From: Isoetes taiwanensis
Taxonomy: Eukaryota; Streptophyta; Lycopodiopsida; Isoetales; Isoetaceae
DNA: 64,000 nt
Direction: 5' to 3'
NCBI GenBank assembly: GCA_021234155.1
Contig: JAJEKV010000011.1
Location: 10,147,712-10,211,711 of the forward strand
In this document: positions 45,940 through 56,481 of the stretch, piece after piece
Layout of the letters: each line of letters begins with the position of its first letter
How positions within the stretch are numbered: position 1 is the stretch's first letter
Position numbers and translations under genes: made by a program
Notes under the pieces: model-generated
Database searches by the model: none
What the model was told of the DNA's origin: nothing
The model's input: only the letters and a program-made list of their open reading frames with translations

Positions 45940-46900
45940 CCTGCTCCGTGATGGGCTTCTATATGTGCCGGATGGTGCTTCTAGGCTTCGGGTTCTTCAG
46001 GCTTGCCATGATTCACCTCTGGCGGACACTTTGGAGTAGCCAAGACTCTTGAACTTATTAGTCGAGAGTATTGGTGGCCGGTCTTCGCCGCCTCTGTCGA
46101 AGCTTTTATTCGATCTGTGACATCTGGCCGTCGAGCCAAGGTTCCAAGGCATCTTCCTCATGGTCTGCTTCAGCCTTTACCGGTTCAGCCAGTCCTTGGA
46201 AGAGTATTTGATTGGATTTTATTGTCGAAGCTTCCATCTTCCCGGGCCATGACGCCATCCTTGTTGTTGTTGACCGTTTTTCCAAGATGGCACATTTCAT
46301 TCCTTGCGGCACCTCTATCTCTAGTGAAGCCACGGCGGTTCTCTTGCCGAGAGGTGGTTCGACTCCATGGCTTACCGGATAACATTGTCGCGACCCATGC
46401 GCCCTCAATTTGTTGCCGGTTTTGGAAGCGTCTATTGCAACTCTTGCATGTGGAACGTTAAGCTCTCTTCCTGGACATCATCCGAGACCAATGGGCGGGT
46501 GGGCGCACTAATCAAACCCTTGAGCAAGATTTTGCGATGCTTCATCAATTATCGGCCAGGATGATTGGGTTGATTGGCTACCGCGGCGAGAATTTGCTTA
46601 TAATAATTACATCCATGCCTCCATAGACCGGACTCGCTTCTTTATTAATTTCGGCATGCATCCCCTGTGGACTTTGATTGCTCCCGGATATGACTCGGTC
46701 AATCCCGGTCTTCGGGGACGAGGCTCGAAGCTCGCATGCTTCGGGATGATCTTCAAAGACAATCTTCTCCGGCCCAAGCACGTTATCGTCATCATGCAGA
46801 TCAGCATCGTCAGGACGCTCCTCATTTTGCAGTTGGTGATCTTGTTTGGCTCTTGCGTCGGGATTTGCCGACAGCTCGCCCTTGCAACAAGCTCAACTAC
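45940..46900 (+). CDS. Chromovirus integrase (frameshifted)
   Basis: A zinc-binding start (LLYVPDGASRLRVLQACHDS, then ...SGRRAKVPRHLPHGLLQPLP) is followed in other frames by the catalytic core words VVVDRFSKMAHFIPC (about 46260-46305) and TNGRVGR-like sequence near 46490. It would insert element DNA into chromatin. The left copy lacks it. Confidence 0.8.
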
Positions 46901-46986
46901 CGGCGCTTAGGTCCCTATCGGATCATTGAACGAGTTGGTGATGCTGCTTTCCGTCTGGAGCTTCCGCCATCAGTCCGCTTCACCCA

Positions 46987-47301
46987 GTGTTTCATGTCTA
47001 TATGGCGAATCCATTTCCGGATCGAGTACCTCCACCTCCACCACCAGTCGAGATTGATGATCATGAGGAGTTTGAGGTTCGAGAGATTCTGGACTCCAAG
47101 TTTCTTCGTCGACGATTCTATTACTTTGTCGATTGGGAAGGTTACTCGCCAAGTGACAGAACCTGGGAGCCTGCCGAGAATCTGACTAATGCACCTGATA
47201 AAATTGCGGAGTTTCACCGACGTTACCCGCATAAGCCAAGTCTGAGTACTCCGGCCCCAGTTTCGAGGACTCGTCGCCATCGTAGGAGGGGAATGGTGTG
47301 A
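46987..47301 (+). CDS. Integrase tail with chromodomain
   Basis: A clean 104-codon frame: a proline run, then EFEVREILDSKFLRRRFYYF, VDWEGYSPSDRTWEPAENL, a chromodomain (about 47068-47230) with the W-E-G-Y and TWEP-NL features of its methyl-lysine cage. Chromodomains steer chromoviruses to marked chromatin. The TGA stop at 47299-47301 lies inside the first bases of the 3' LTR. This frame is intact while the rest of pol is broken. Confidence 0.9.
   Translation: MFHVYMANPFPDRVPPPPPPVEIDDHEEFEVREILDSKFLRRRFYYFVDWEGYSPSDRTWEPAENLTNAPDKIAEFHRRYPHKPSLSTPAPVSRTRRHRRRGMV
47282..47296 (+). other. Polypurine tract
   Basis: GTAGGAGGGGAATGG directly before the 3' LTR, the usual plus-strand primer. Confidence 0.8.
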
Positions 47302-47815
47302 CGACCATACGGATATTCGTATCATACGAACATTATACTCCTATGTACAAAAGGTGGTCGTCACACGGATGCAAAAGGGTAGTTGCACAAGACAAGATTT
47401 GAACTCGCAACCTTCCAGTTGCGAGTCACACACCCTTGCCAAGTGCGCTACCAATATTTGTTGAAGACATTTCTTCACATCTTCCTCATATGTGGGACTA
47501 TCTCCAGAAGGTTCTAGAATGTTCTAGAACCTAAATGCATGCGCGACACTTAGCGCGATCTCATCCATTGGAGTGGCGCGATCCTGACCGTTGGTCTAGA
47601 TATATAAGGAGGCACCTCTTTCTTGTCAAACCATTCCGGTTCAACGCCAGTCTTGAGCCTTCTAGGCATCTGTCTCGTATTCCTGCTTGCCTTCGGGCTA
47701 TTGTATTCTTGATTCCTGTTCATATATCAGATTCTTTGCCGATCTTGGCGTATTTCTTCCGTATTTCTTGCGTATTTTCCACGTATTTTCCTTGTTTTCG
47801 AGTAGGTTCATGACA
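47297..47815 (+). repeat. 3' LTR of the chromovirus
   Basis: 519 bp, the same ends as the 5' LTR, followed by GCTAT at 47816-47820. Confidence 0.96.
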
Positions 47816-48562
47816 GCTATACTCCTACTCCTGAACAACCCAACTTCGCTGGATTGTAATTCCTCCTTAGTCAAAGCATCTTTGCTTGATGTCTAGATCT
47901 GATACTGCTAGGGACCTATATATTTGAAATAGTTGCCCTTCCTAGGAGATATGTCCAGTCTCATCTTTTAGATCATGTAACTAGTCGATGAAGTCATCTA
48001 CTTGTTGGTGGCATAATTGTGGCAATAGTCATCGATGTGGGGCCCTTCTCGAAGCAATATGGCACTTGGAGAATATCTTTGACTAAAAGATGTTCTTCCC
48101 CTAATGTGATCAATGGCGCAGTGGTCCGATGGCTATTGGCTGTTGAATAGCCCTTCTTGGCAACTCATGTGTCTATTCTTGTTATCTCAACCATTCTTTC
48201 TGTAGTCTCCTCTTTATTCTTTGTGTTCGGGCTTCATTGTACACCATCTTGACCTTTGATTCAACAATTATTTATGTCTACTGACTCTACGCTCTCTATG
48301 TTTATGCCTTTATCTACTCTAATCCCAAATGACCCCCTTGACATTTGGCACTTTACTAAGAGGTCAGAAATGTACTTATTTATTGTCATTGGGTAGCAGA
48401 GACTTATGTGTATGGGTATACTTGATGTGTTGAGCTAGAATACCTAGGTAGAATGAATTCTTGGACAATTACCTCTGATATCAAAGATATAGCAGGAAAC
48501 ATTTGATGATATCTATAGCGTCATACCAACATGTGACAACAATTTATAAGCCCTTGGCAACT
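47816..48562. other. Intergenic right of the chromovirus, no gene seen
   Basis: Single-copy in this window. Minus-strand words such as HIDDYCHNYATNK read open between TAG stops, but no family was recognised. Confidence 0.5.
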
Positions 48563-48577
48563 AGCTTGCTTGCCAAG

Positions 48578-49758
48578 GGCCGTTAACGCTTCTTGGCGCC
48601 TTCACGGCTAGGGCGGTGGCAGGGAAAGGGGCCGCCCCTAATCCTTGCTTTCGGCACTGCGGTGGTTTACTTCTTCCTCAAATTCAGGATCTGCTGCTAG
48701 CGTAAGGGTTTTTGGTGATCTAGTGTTTTCAGATTCTGCTTCAATGTGGCTGCGTTTTTCCGGTGTCTTGAAGCCTCTTCATGGCGGCCTCTCCAGCCCT
48801 CTCTAATTATCCACTAACGTGGATCTACTCTGATGCTTGCGGTTCTGGTAAGCACCGTGATTTTCCATAAATCATTCTTTCTTTATGGATGCACACCGAA
48901 ATGGCGCAGATTGCCTATAAGGTAGAGTAAAAAAGATGCAGGGCTTTGAGAGAAGATGCTTCAAATTTCCGGTTAATTAGCGGTTTTGATTCTAAATCCA
49001 GTCCATTTATGCTAGAAGCCTTTCCCTTCCTCTTGCTCTTTCCTACTAGCGGAAAGGTGTAGAGTTGATTCTTGGAAAAGAAGAAGAAAAGATTAGCCTG
49101 ACCCTTCAGATTTTTTGATGAGATAAGAACTGGTTTAGATTGCCGAGCTAGGGATTGGACTATTTGAGATGCCGAAACTAGGAATTTTTGGCGAGGATGA
49201 AGCTTATATATCTTGAGCCGGACTTTAGGGAGGAGTCTAGTAGCTGGGCTTTTGGGTCTAGTACAGGCTGACTGATTCACATCCCGACAATGCAGCATAT
49301 CTGATGGTTACATTCCTGACAATGCAGCATCTTTCCTGGTACATTCAGTGTTGATCAATCTGCAGAATGGGTTATTTGGAGCTGTGTTAGCTTCTCTGGG
49401 CAATGCGGGAGATTGCTCATGATTTCTTCATGCCTTTTTCTGTTCATCTCTATTCTTGCAAGAGGTGGTTCATAGAACATTCAAGGTATATTTGTAGCTT
49501 GAGGAAAATTTATATTTGTCTCCTGTAGTATTCCTCTAGCTGGGAAGATGTTGATTCTGATCCTGTAGTACTAGCTAGCTGGATGAAGAGGTTGAGAAAA
49601 AAATTATGAGTACCAAGTTTCAGATATTATATTTGATCCATAAGGGATCCTCTGTACTTCAAGATTATTTGATCCTCGCGGGATTTTTCTGATGTAATTC
49701 TTCCTATCTGAATATAAATTTATCTTTTCTTCAAAAAAAAAAAAAAAAAAAAAAAAAA
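48578..49758 (+). mobile_element. Polyadenylated retro-insertion (short LINE derivative or retrocopy)
   Basis: Flanked by AGCTTGCTTGCCAAG (48563-48577) and AGCTTGCTTGCTAAG (49759-49773) and ending in an A run from 49733. It starts with a GC-rich leader and an ATG (48781) giving MAASPALSNYPLTWIYSDAC, which soon stops. The last ~150 bp resemble plant LINE 3' ends (CTTCAAAAA). There is no reverse transcriptase. It is best read as an internally deleted LINE, but could be a retrocopied transcript. Confidence 0.75.
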
Positions 49759-49773
49759 AGCTTGCTTGCTAAG

Positions 49774-49960
49774 AAAAAGGTTTGATTATACTACCCTTGT
49801 GTAGACAAGAAGGCACTTAGCAAGATAAGAGCGACAACTAAGCTAAGATGAATGCAGATGCGGTCTCTAGATAGCTTAAGGGTCTTGGTTGTAATTCTAA
49901 AGATCTCATATATCAATATTTTCTAATATGTTTAGCTTAAATTTAATTAAGAATTATAAT
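49774..49960. other. Spacer, nothing recognised
   Basis: AT-rich, no frame. Confidence 0.5.
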
Positions 49961-50060
49961 TCAGACATAAATGATGTATGTACTCAGTGGTTGGCACGGG
50001 GGGGTGTTGGGGGAGTTCATCCCTATGGGTGGGAGGTTTGATTCCTGGTACTGTGATGTT
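49961..50060 (+). repeat. tRNA-derived SINE-like unit
   Basis: TACTCAGTGGTTGG (49981-49994, A-box-like) and GGTTTGATTCC (50035-50045, one base from the B-box consensus) stand 41 bp apart. About 80 bp is shared with 3636-3715 and 28015-28094. Confidence 0.6.
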
Positions 50061-50199
50061 CAAATGGATTGAAAAGCTATAATGGAGTGTTATAAGATAA
50101 TATAATACATGATGATGTTAGATAGCTATAATGTGCATGGGAAACTTTTTATACCTAAGTTTTGCAAAATTTGTACAGAAAACTGCATGTTTTTGGTTG

Positions 50200-50660
50200 C
50201 TCTGCGCATTTCGATGTTTCAAGACTCTCGGAACCTACGTTGACATGGTATGATCAGATTGAGCTAGTTCCAGGTCTTTGCGAGCCCGATTTCACTGATT
50301 TAAGAAGCTAACTTAGCAAAAGCAAAGCAAATGGTTAAATTTAGCTCAAATGGTGCAAATCTAGTTACAGCCTTTCCGAGACTCTCGGAAATGCATTTGG
50401 CTTGGTGTGACAGAAATTGGCTACAAAATGGTCAATTTGACTAATGTAAGTTGCTAACTTGAGTTCTTTGGTCAAAATCAGTCTATCTAGCACTTTACTT
50501 TCTAAAAAATATATTCATTCAAAGCAAATTTATGGGAAATTCGATTACACCACGCGAATGCCCTTTCCGAGACTCTCGAAAGGGCATTTGGCACAGTCTG
50601 ACCAAAAATTGAATTTTGACCTAAATTTTGACTTTTTTTGAAAAAAAATTAATGCGATAC
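50200..50660. repeat. Degenerate ~160-190-bp tandem repeat with a palindromic core
   Basis: GACTCTCG recurs at 50223, 50380 and 50571. The middle copy is the perfect palindrome TTTCCGAGACTCTCGGAAA (50373-50391). Each is followed by CATTTGGC-like and GCTAACTT-like words. Satellite-like, three diverged units. Confidence 0.65.
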
Positions 50661-50756
50661 ATTAGCTGAAAGGTTACAATATGTTTAGAGTCAGAATTCC
50701 ATACAAAAAGATTCTAAATTTTATGTTTTCTAATCCTACGGCCATCACCGTGACCT

Positions 50757-51913
50757 TTTTTTTTTTTTTTTTTTTTGAAGAACTGTGTCATCAATATATT
50801 AAAAGAATGGTAATGTTACAAAGCAAGTGAGGAGGAAGGAGAACTGCCCCAAAGAGATAGTGATACCTCGACACTCCACAACAAACTCACAGAAAAACTG
50901 CAACTCTACTGCTGTACAAACCGACCATTACCATCTACAACACCCAAGAAGTCCCGTCAAATGGCAAACTTCCGCTCTACTAATCCCGGGAACACCAGAA
51001 AGCTTTGAAATAACTTGTACCTGAGTCGAGAAATCAAAGAGGTCAGGGTTGCTGAATCCCCGAAGATCCACAACCCGCCGCTTCCAAATCAACCACACAC
51101 CGGCCAAACCCGCCACGGATGCAAGGCTTCTTTGCCGCAAGCGGCAAAGCACCGGGGGATACACATGAAGCGGAATCTGGCGGCTAGTCAATCTCACCGA
51201 TACAAAGCCCTGACTCAATCCCAAAAGCCCGCAAGTGAGGGCATAAAACCGCACAATGCGCCCGCACGTCTCACGATGAAGGCCACAACAAGGGGCGAGA
51301 GGGGCTCACACCCCGCCTAAAACCGACTCATAAGGGCATTCACCCCCGATCTGGCCGGTGCACCACCTGCCACAGAAGCACCCTAGCCTTTGGTGGGCCA
51401 AGTGAGCTCCATGTCCACGTCCAAACTGAGCGCCATCGAGAACCCGGAAGCTGCAGAGACCACTTGCCTGAAGGGGGCAGAGTGTCATGAATAGCAGCAC
51501 CCGGTAACAAGACCGCACAAAACAAGAAGACACAACATCCGGATGAACCTTCCAAACTTGCACCACCACATCACCCTAAGGGACTATAGGTATGTGTAGT
51601 GGAATACTCCCCGCCACTTGTTCCCAGATAGCCCAGTCACTGCCCCTCAGGCGAAAGCGAGCTCGAAAGAACTCCCACGAAGCTAGTTGACCACCCCAAT
51701 ACCAATCCTCCAAGGTGAGCACAGCAGCTCGCCTCCAATGGGCCTGCGTCCGAGCATGCACAGTGGCAGCCAAGGGCAAGTGCGCAGGGGGTAGAGGAAC
51801 CCACAAGAAAGGAGAAGAGTGGTGATACACTGAGGCATAATCTAGCTGGAAGAGCATACGCATATGATCCCAAGCCCGCAACACTCCCGTGAGAAAAGGG
51901 GATGCATATACAA
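50757..51913 (-). mobile_element. L1-type LINE, 3' half
   Basis: It ends in a 20-base A tract on the minus strand (T run at 50757-50776). Reading upstream come VWLIWKRRVVDLRGFSN, PKARVLLWQVVHRP (the zinc-binding region, compare SVLWWQVIHP at 5900) and GVLRAWDHMRMLFQLDY. It begins at VYASPFLTG, exactly where the 59804 fragment leaves off. Frameshifts make it dead. Confidence 0.88.
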
Positions 51914-52194
51914 GGCCCCCAAAATTGAATCAGTATGATTTTTTTTCTAGTGATTTCCTAATGAAAATCAACTCTTAAAATTGATATTGATTTGTGGGCC
52001 AAAAAGTTTACAAACCATGTCTAGTTATACAGTATAGCTCATCAATACAGTCTCGAGATATGATAAACAAACGATGTTTTTATTAAGGTAGTGAAACATG
52101 ATAATTATAGTTGACTTCTATGACAATCTAAAATATATGATATGTTCTAGTAGTTAATCCGTCAAGTTAAGTAGAATAGTATCTGATCAGGTCT

Positions 52195-52600
52195 ATCTTC
52201 CTTAGTTTATTGATTTGGTAATTTTAAGTGCATAATGTGTATCTTCCGTTGTTTATTGACGTGGTAATTTGAAGTGCATACATTATAGCGATTTAAAGTG
52301 ATTATTAATCATGACACCATAGCAAGGTAAATGTACTTGGTTTAAGTTTGCTAGTACCCCTTTTTTTTTTTCCAGAAGCCAAATGGTTAACAAATACTCT
52401 TCTACAACCTGATTTTCAATACATGGTATCCAATACCGTCAATGCTATTGTAGGGGATTTTGTAAATGCAATAGAAACATGAACATATGAACATGTAGGA
52501 GTTGAACCCACAATATTACCATGTGTTTTATGGTAAGTCATATTAGCTATATATATAGTAAGTCATATTAGCTATATATATAGTAAGTCATATTAGCTAG
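52195..52600. repeat. Two short tandem repeats in AT-rich DNA
   Basis: An imperfect ~42-bp pair (TATCTTCC-TGTTTATTGA) spans 52195-52280. A 25-bp unit (GTAAGTCATATTAGCT plus a TA run) occurs at 52533, 52558 and, partly, 52583. Confidence 0.8.
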
Positions 52601-53941
52601 TATGTTTTTTGAAAATAAAAGAAAGCCAGATTACTGCATTACCTAGTGCAGTGCAAACATAAAATGGAGCGTTAAGTAGTGTGATACTTACATGAATGAT
52701 GGAAAAATAGTTATTCAAGCACTCCACGCTTGATAATAATAATAACAGATAATCCTGGAAAAAGGTAAGTCAGAATCACATACAAGATGATATAAACTGT
52801 TAAAGACAATTAATACCTCCAAAGACTAAGAATTGAAGTCCGGGTACTATTTTGTCACATTCTAAAATCTCAAATAAAAATAGATAAGTAGCAAGAACCA
52901 TCCAACAAAGAATGAAGAACCCGGAATCCAAGCTTCAAATATTATGGAACAAACCCGGAAGCTCAACAACAAGAAACAAAAAAGATAATGCAAGATCCAA
53001 AAACCGAGTACTTTATTTTGAAGAGCTTGTCCGTGACCGGTTTCAAAGTCTGCAAGGACCTAGCATTAAGCTTGCCAACCTCTCGAGCATAGATGAAAAA
53101 TGCCATTTACAGTTTTCCCAAAAAAAAAAAAAAAAAGCCACAATACATTAGAGTAAGATGTTTAGACAAACAAACCTCTTTTCTAGATTGCCAAGGTATC
53201 TCAGAAGGTTGACAAGCTTTTATTCTTGAGCATCCGCAATACAAAATAGGCTACAGAGATCGAGATAGATTTTAATACGCACAAGAAAACTTCGAAAGAC
53301 ACCTCAACTAGATTCTAGCTTCTTCCCAATCCAGCGATAAACCCGCAAGGACTCGAGGCTTAGCATGCCGTGGTAAAAGGTCAAGAGAAACCTTAAAGAG
53401 CCATTCGATATCATACCGGATAGTGGTTTAGGCTATTGAAATCACAGGCCACGATCATCGTGGGCAAGATCCAAGAGTAGGAAGAACACCACCGCATTGG
53501 AAAAATAGAGATAGACAGAGAGAAAAAAATGTTTGAATGCATCCAGGCAGATCCCAAAGGCGCCATGCATCCGTGACGGCGGGATGAGCTCCACCGCAAA
53601 GAGAAAAAAACGTTGAAGGATTAGGTTTCCAGATATCCTTTTGGGCGTTGAAGGAAAAAAGAAGGTTTCGGTGAAAATTCTTTCCCCCCCCCAAAAAAAA
53701 TCTAATATCTTAAATACGCATGCAATGGAATTTTCATAATTTACAAAAAAAGAGCATCAAATTTTAGCCCTTTCAGGGTGTTTTTATTTTATGTAACCTT
53801 CATCAGGCCCATCTCCCAGATTACTTAAGAATACTTGCTTTTTTGCATCTAGGTAATTTTTGGGTGCTTTTTTTTGGCGGCCTTCAGGCTGTGTCGCCAA
53901 CAGAGTTATGCTTTCTTGCCCCCTTTCCTAATGCCAGAGCC
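52601..53941. other. Inner left part of the 7.9-kb insertion, no gene recognised
   Basis: A plus-strand frame at 52912-53151 ends in an A run (53119-53136) and a minus-strand frame lies at 53455-53694. Neither matches a family I know. The A run might mark another retro-insertion, but I found no flanking duplication. Confidence 0.4.
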
Positions 53942-53946
53942 GGAAC
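53942..53946. repeat. Target-site duplication GGAAC (left)
   Basis: Identical to 56477-56481. Confidence 0.95.
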
Positions 53947-54599
53947 TGATACGATTAGCTAGTCTCCTAAGATCTACTGCAAAAACAATCGTCAAGAAAC
54001 AAGTCAAGTAAGCATAAATCCACCCTTCCGGGTAAGCTCACCACCCAACCGGGTTGTCCTTGAGCAAGAGTCTTCCAAAGAATGGAAATAATACAAGTTA
54101 GCCACTACAAATCCTTTGTAGCAAAAACATAGATTTAAGGAATAGGCTAGGCTTGGGATTTGGCTTAGATCTTCAATTGGAATAGAAACATGCTCCCCAC
54201 CATACGCTTACTAGTTGCTCCTTTTGTAACATTCACTTCCCTTACAAAAGATAAAGGTATCCCTTAATAAGCCTTACTTGAATAATGCTCTTATATTTAG
54301 CCCAAGTCCCTTTTTAACATTAAAAGTATCCCCGTTTTGCCCATAGATATAATAGATGCGTACCTCATAGCTTTAAAGATAGTTTACTATCTTTTCTAAG
54401 GTTCTTAGATTAGCTTATGGTTTATAACTTGTCCTATATTAGATTAAAATATCCCCCAATGGTCTAGCTAAGGATAATAGTTAACTTAATTTATTGTATA
54501 TTCTCTAAGATACTTGGGTCCAAGGGTTGACATAAACATCTATAGCTTTCTTTCTCATACTCTTGCTCCCGACAACCACTCCCCGGCGCCACCATATCA
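53947..54599 (-). repeat. 3' LTR of the non-autonomous element
   Basis: Plus-strand left end TGATACGATT, right end CCATATCA. It is the 3' LTR because the primer site is at the other LTR. Confidence 0.94.
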
Positions 54600-54701
54600 A
54601 TTCCTTCCCTTCTTGGGATTGATCGTCCCCTCGATCAAGAATTATATGGCAAATTAATACAACCAAGTCCATGCTTGCAACCCCGCACAATCGAAATGGT
54701 C

Positions 54702-54890
54702 AAGTCCAAATTTTTAGGCTAAAAATTTTCACGTCCAGCCCTTTAGGCTGAAAATTTTCGAGTCCAGCCCTTTAGGCTAAAAATTTTTAAGTCCAGCCCT
54801 TTAGGCTAAAATTTTTCGAGTCCAGCCCTTTAGGCTAAAAATTTTCAAGTCCAGCCCTTTAGGCTAAAAATTTTCAAGTCCAACTATTAT
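54702..54890. repeat. 29-bp tandem array inside the element
   Basis: GTCCA recurs at 54704, 54733, 54762, 54791, 54820, 54849 and 54878: an exact 29-base step, seven starts. The unit includes AGCCCTTTAGGCT followed by an A/T run; the first and last units are degraded. Confidence 0.95.
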
Positions 54891-55813
54891 GCTGCAAACA
54901 TGTTAGTTGCCTCAGGACTTACTATATATTACACAAAGAAAAGAACACCTTATACTTCCACCTTGAATTTCCCTAAGGCAAATGTAACTCAAATATCCGT
55001 TTACCTTATAGCTACAAACGCCTAAAACTTAGGTTGCTCATGTGCCAATAAGAAGGTAAGAATATCTCTCAAAATAATTCCATGCATGACAATTTCTATG
55101 TCCTGCGAAAAACTCAATCATGACATTAGAACCTACAAACCCAACCAAATGCTATGGTTCTTTGGATTATACCAATAATTGCATGTATCGCCTACATAGG
55201 TTCATGTCTTACATATTAATAACCTAGAGAATTCAATGACCAAATGGTACATTTCTTTACCAACATATCCTCAAATGATTTTTCTTTTAGCATACCCACA
55301 GTAAGGCTTGAAATGGTTTATCAATGGCTTCAAATGAAATGCAGATACTTATGAAGATCTAATCAATCACAACCTAGGGAGACACCATGGCACGACCTAT
55401 TTCCATATTCATTAAACTTCTATACCAAGTTATGCTCTGCAATTATTTCATATTAACCAATCGCTTCATGTTCCAAGCGACCTATGATTTTCTCAGTTCT
55501 TCATAAGCTGGCTCATAACTAGCATTGTTTCCCAGCACGTCTTTCAGGCTTTGATTTTGGCCGAGATTCAGTCAATACCTTAAATCTTTTTGGAGGTAGA
55601 ACCCCATGCAAAAAAAAAAAAAAAGTTAATGCTCTTATGCCATCCAGAATTCTAGTTACATTCCTCGAGACCTAGTCTTACTTCTTCAGAGCTTTTAATT
55701 TTGCTCAAACAAATACCAAAATATTTCTAATAGAGCAATTAGACTAGTTCTTACTCGTTCACTCAAAATGAACAAAATGAAAACACACAGGCTCCAAGAG
55801 AAATCGGAACTGT
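54891..55813. other. Non-coding body of the element
   Basis: AT-rich, no frame above noise; an A run at 55609-55624. Confidence 0.7.
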
Positions 55814-55825
55814 GCTCTGATACCA
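55814..55825 (-). other. tRNA-iMet primer-binding site
   Basis: TGGTATCAGAGC on the minus strand, two bases from the LTR. Confidence 0.92.
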
Positions 55826-55827
55826 AT

Positions 55828-56476
55828 TGATACGATTAGCTAGTCTCCTAAGATCTACTGCAAAAACAATCGTCAAGAAACAAGTCAAGTAAGCATAAAT
55901 CCACCCTTCCGGGTAAGCTCACCACCCAACCGGGTTGTCCTTGAGCAAGAGTCTTCCAAAGAATGGAAATAATACAAGTTAGCCACTACAAATCCTTTGT
56001 AGCAAAAACATAGATTTAAGGAATAGGCTAGGCTTGGGATTTGGCTTAGATCTTCAATTGGAATATGCTCCCCACCATACGCTTACTAGTTGCTCCTTTT
56101 GTAACATTCACTTCCCTTACAAAAGATAAAGGTATCCCTTAATAAGCCTTACTTGAATAATGCTCTTATATTTAGCCCAAGTCCCTTTTTAACATTAAAA
56201 GTATCCCCGTTTTGCCCATAGATATAATAGATGCGTACCTCATAGCTTTAAAGATAGTTTACTATCTTTTCTAAGGTTCTTATATTAGCTTATGGTTTAT
56301 AACTTGTCCTATATTAGATTAAAATATCCCCCAATGGTCTAGCTAAGGATAATAGTTAACTTAATTTATTGTATATTCTCTAAGATACTTGGGTCCAAGG
56401 GTTGACATAAACATCTATAGCTTTCTTTCTCATACTCTTGCTCCCGACAACCACTCCCCCGAGCGCCACCATATCA
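55828..56476 (-). repeat. 5' LTR of the non-autonomous element
   Basis: Nearly identical to 53947-54599; followed by GGAAC at 56477-56481. Confidence 0.94.
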
Positions 56477-56481
56477 GGAAC

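Larger units (their letters stand above)
21703..45961. repeat. Right (complete) copy of the tandem duplication, 24,259 bp
   Basis: If the unit is 21703-45961, its end at 45961 equals the last base shared with the left copy (21702), and 21703 is where the left chromovirus breaks into unrelated sequence. This is what a head-to-tail duplication gives. The first 2,709 bases (21703-24411) have no partner here and should have one just left of the window. The unit start is inferred; the shared part 24412-45961 is seen directly. Confidence 0.85.
42060..47815 (+). mobile_element. Complete chromovirus (Ty3/gypsy), 5.76 kb
   Basis: Two 519-bp LTRs (TG...CA), a 5-bp GCTAT duplication, gag, protease, reverse transcriptase, RNase H, integrase, a C-terminal chromodomain and a polypurine tract. 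The two LTRs differ at roughly a dozen positions plus one messy patch, so the insertion is moderately young. The coding region is broken by many small indels, mostly at CTG/CAG/CG positions, so its activity cannot be judged from this sequence. No tRNA-type primer-binding site follows the LTR; see 42581-42592. Confidence 0.97.
53947..56476 (-). mobile_element. Complete non-autonomous LTR retrotransposon (LARD/TRIM type)
   Basis: LTRs of 653 and 649 bp (TG...CA) are flanked by GGAAC. They differ by a 6-base indel and a few single changes, so the insertion is recent. On the minus strand the 5' LTR is followed by TGGTATCAGAGC (55814-55825), the exact plant initiator-tRNA-Met site, and the 3' LTR is preceded by the purine tract AAGAAGGGAAGGAA (54601-54614). 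The 1.2-kb inside has no gag or pol, so it must borrow proteins, most likely from a Ty1/copia-type relative. Confidence 0.95.

Noticed and set aside
51914-51960. CACTA-type transposon ends (TAGTG/CACTA words near both borders)
   Set aside because: The words are not at the termini and are in the wrong orientation for CACTA ends.
54702-54890. 29-bp array as a CRISPR
   Set aside because: Units are directly adjacent with no spacers, in a plant retroelement.
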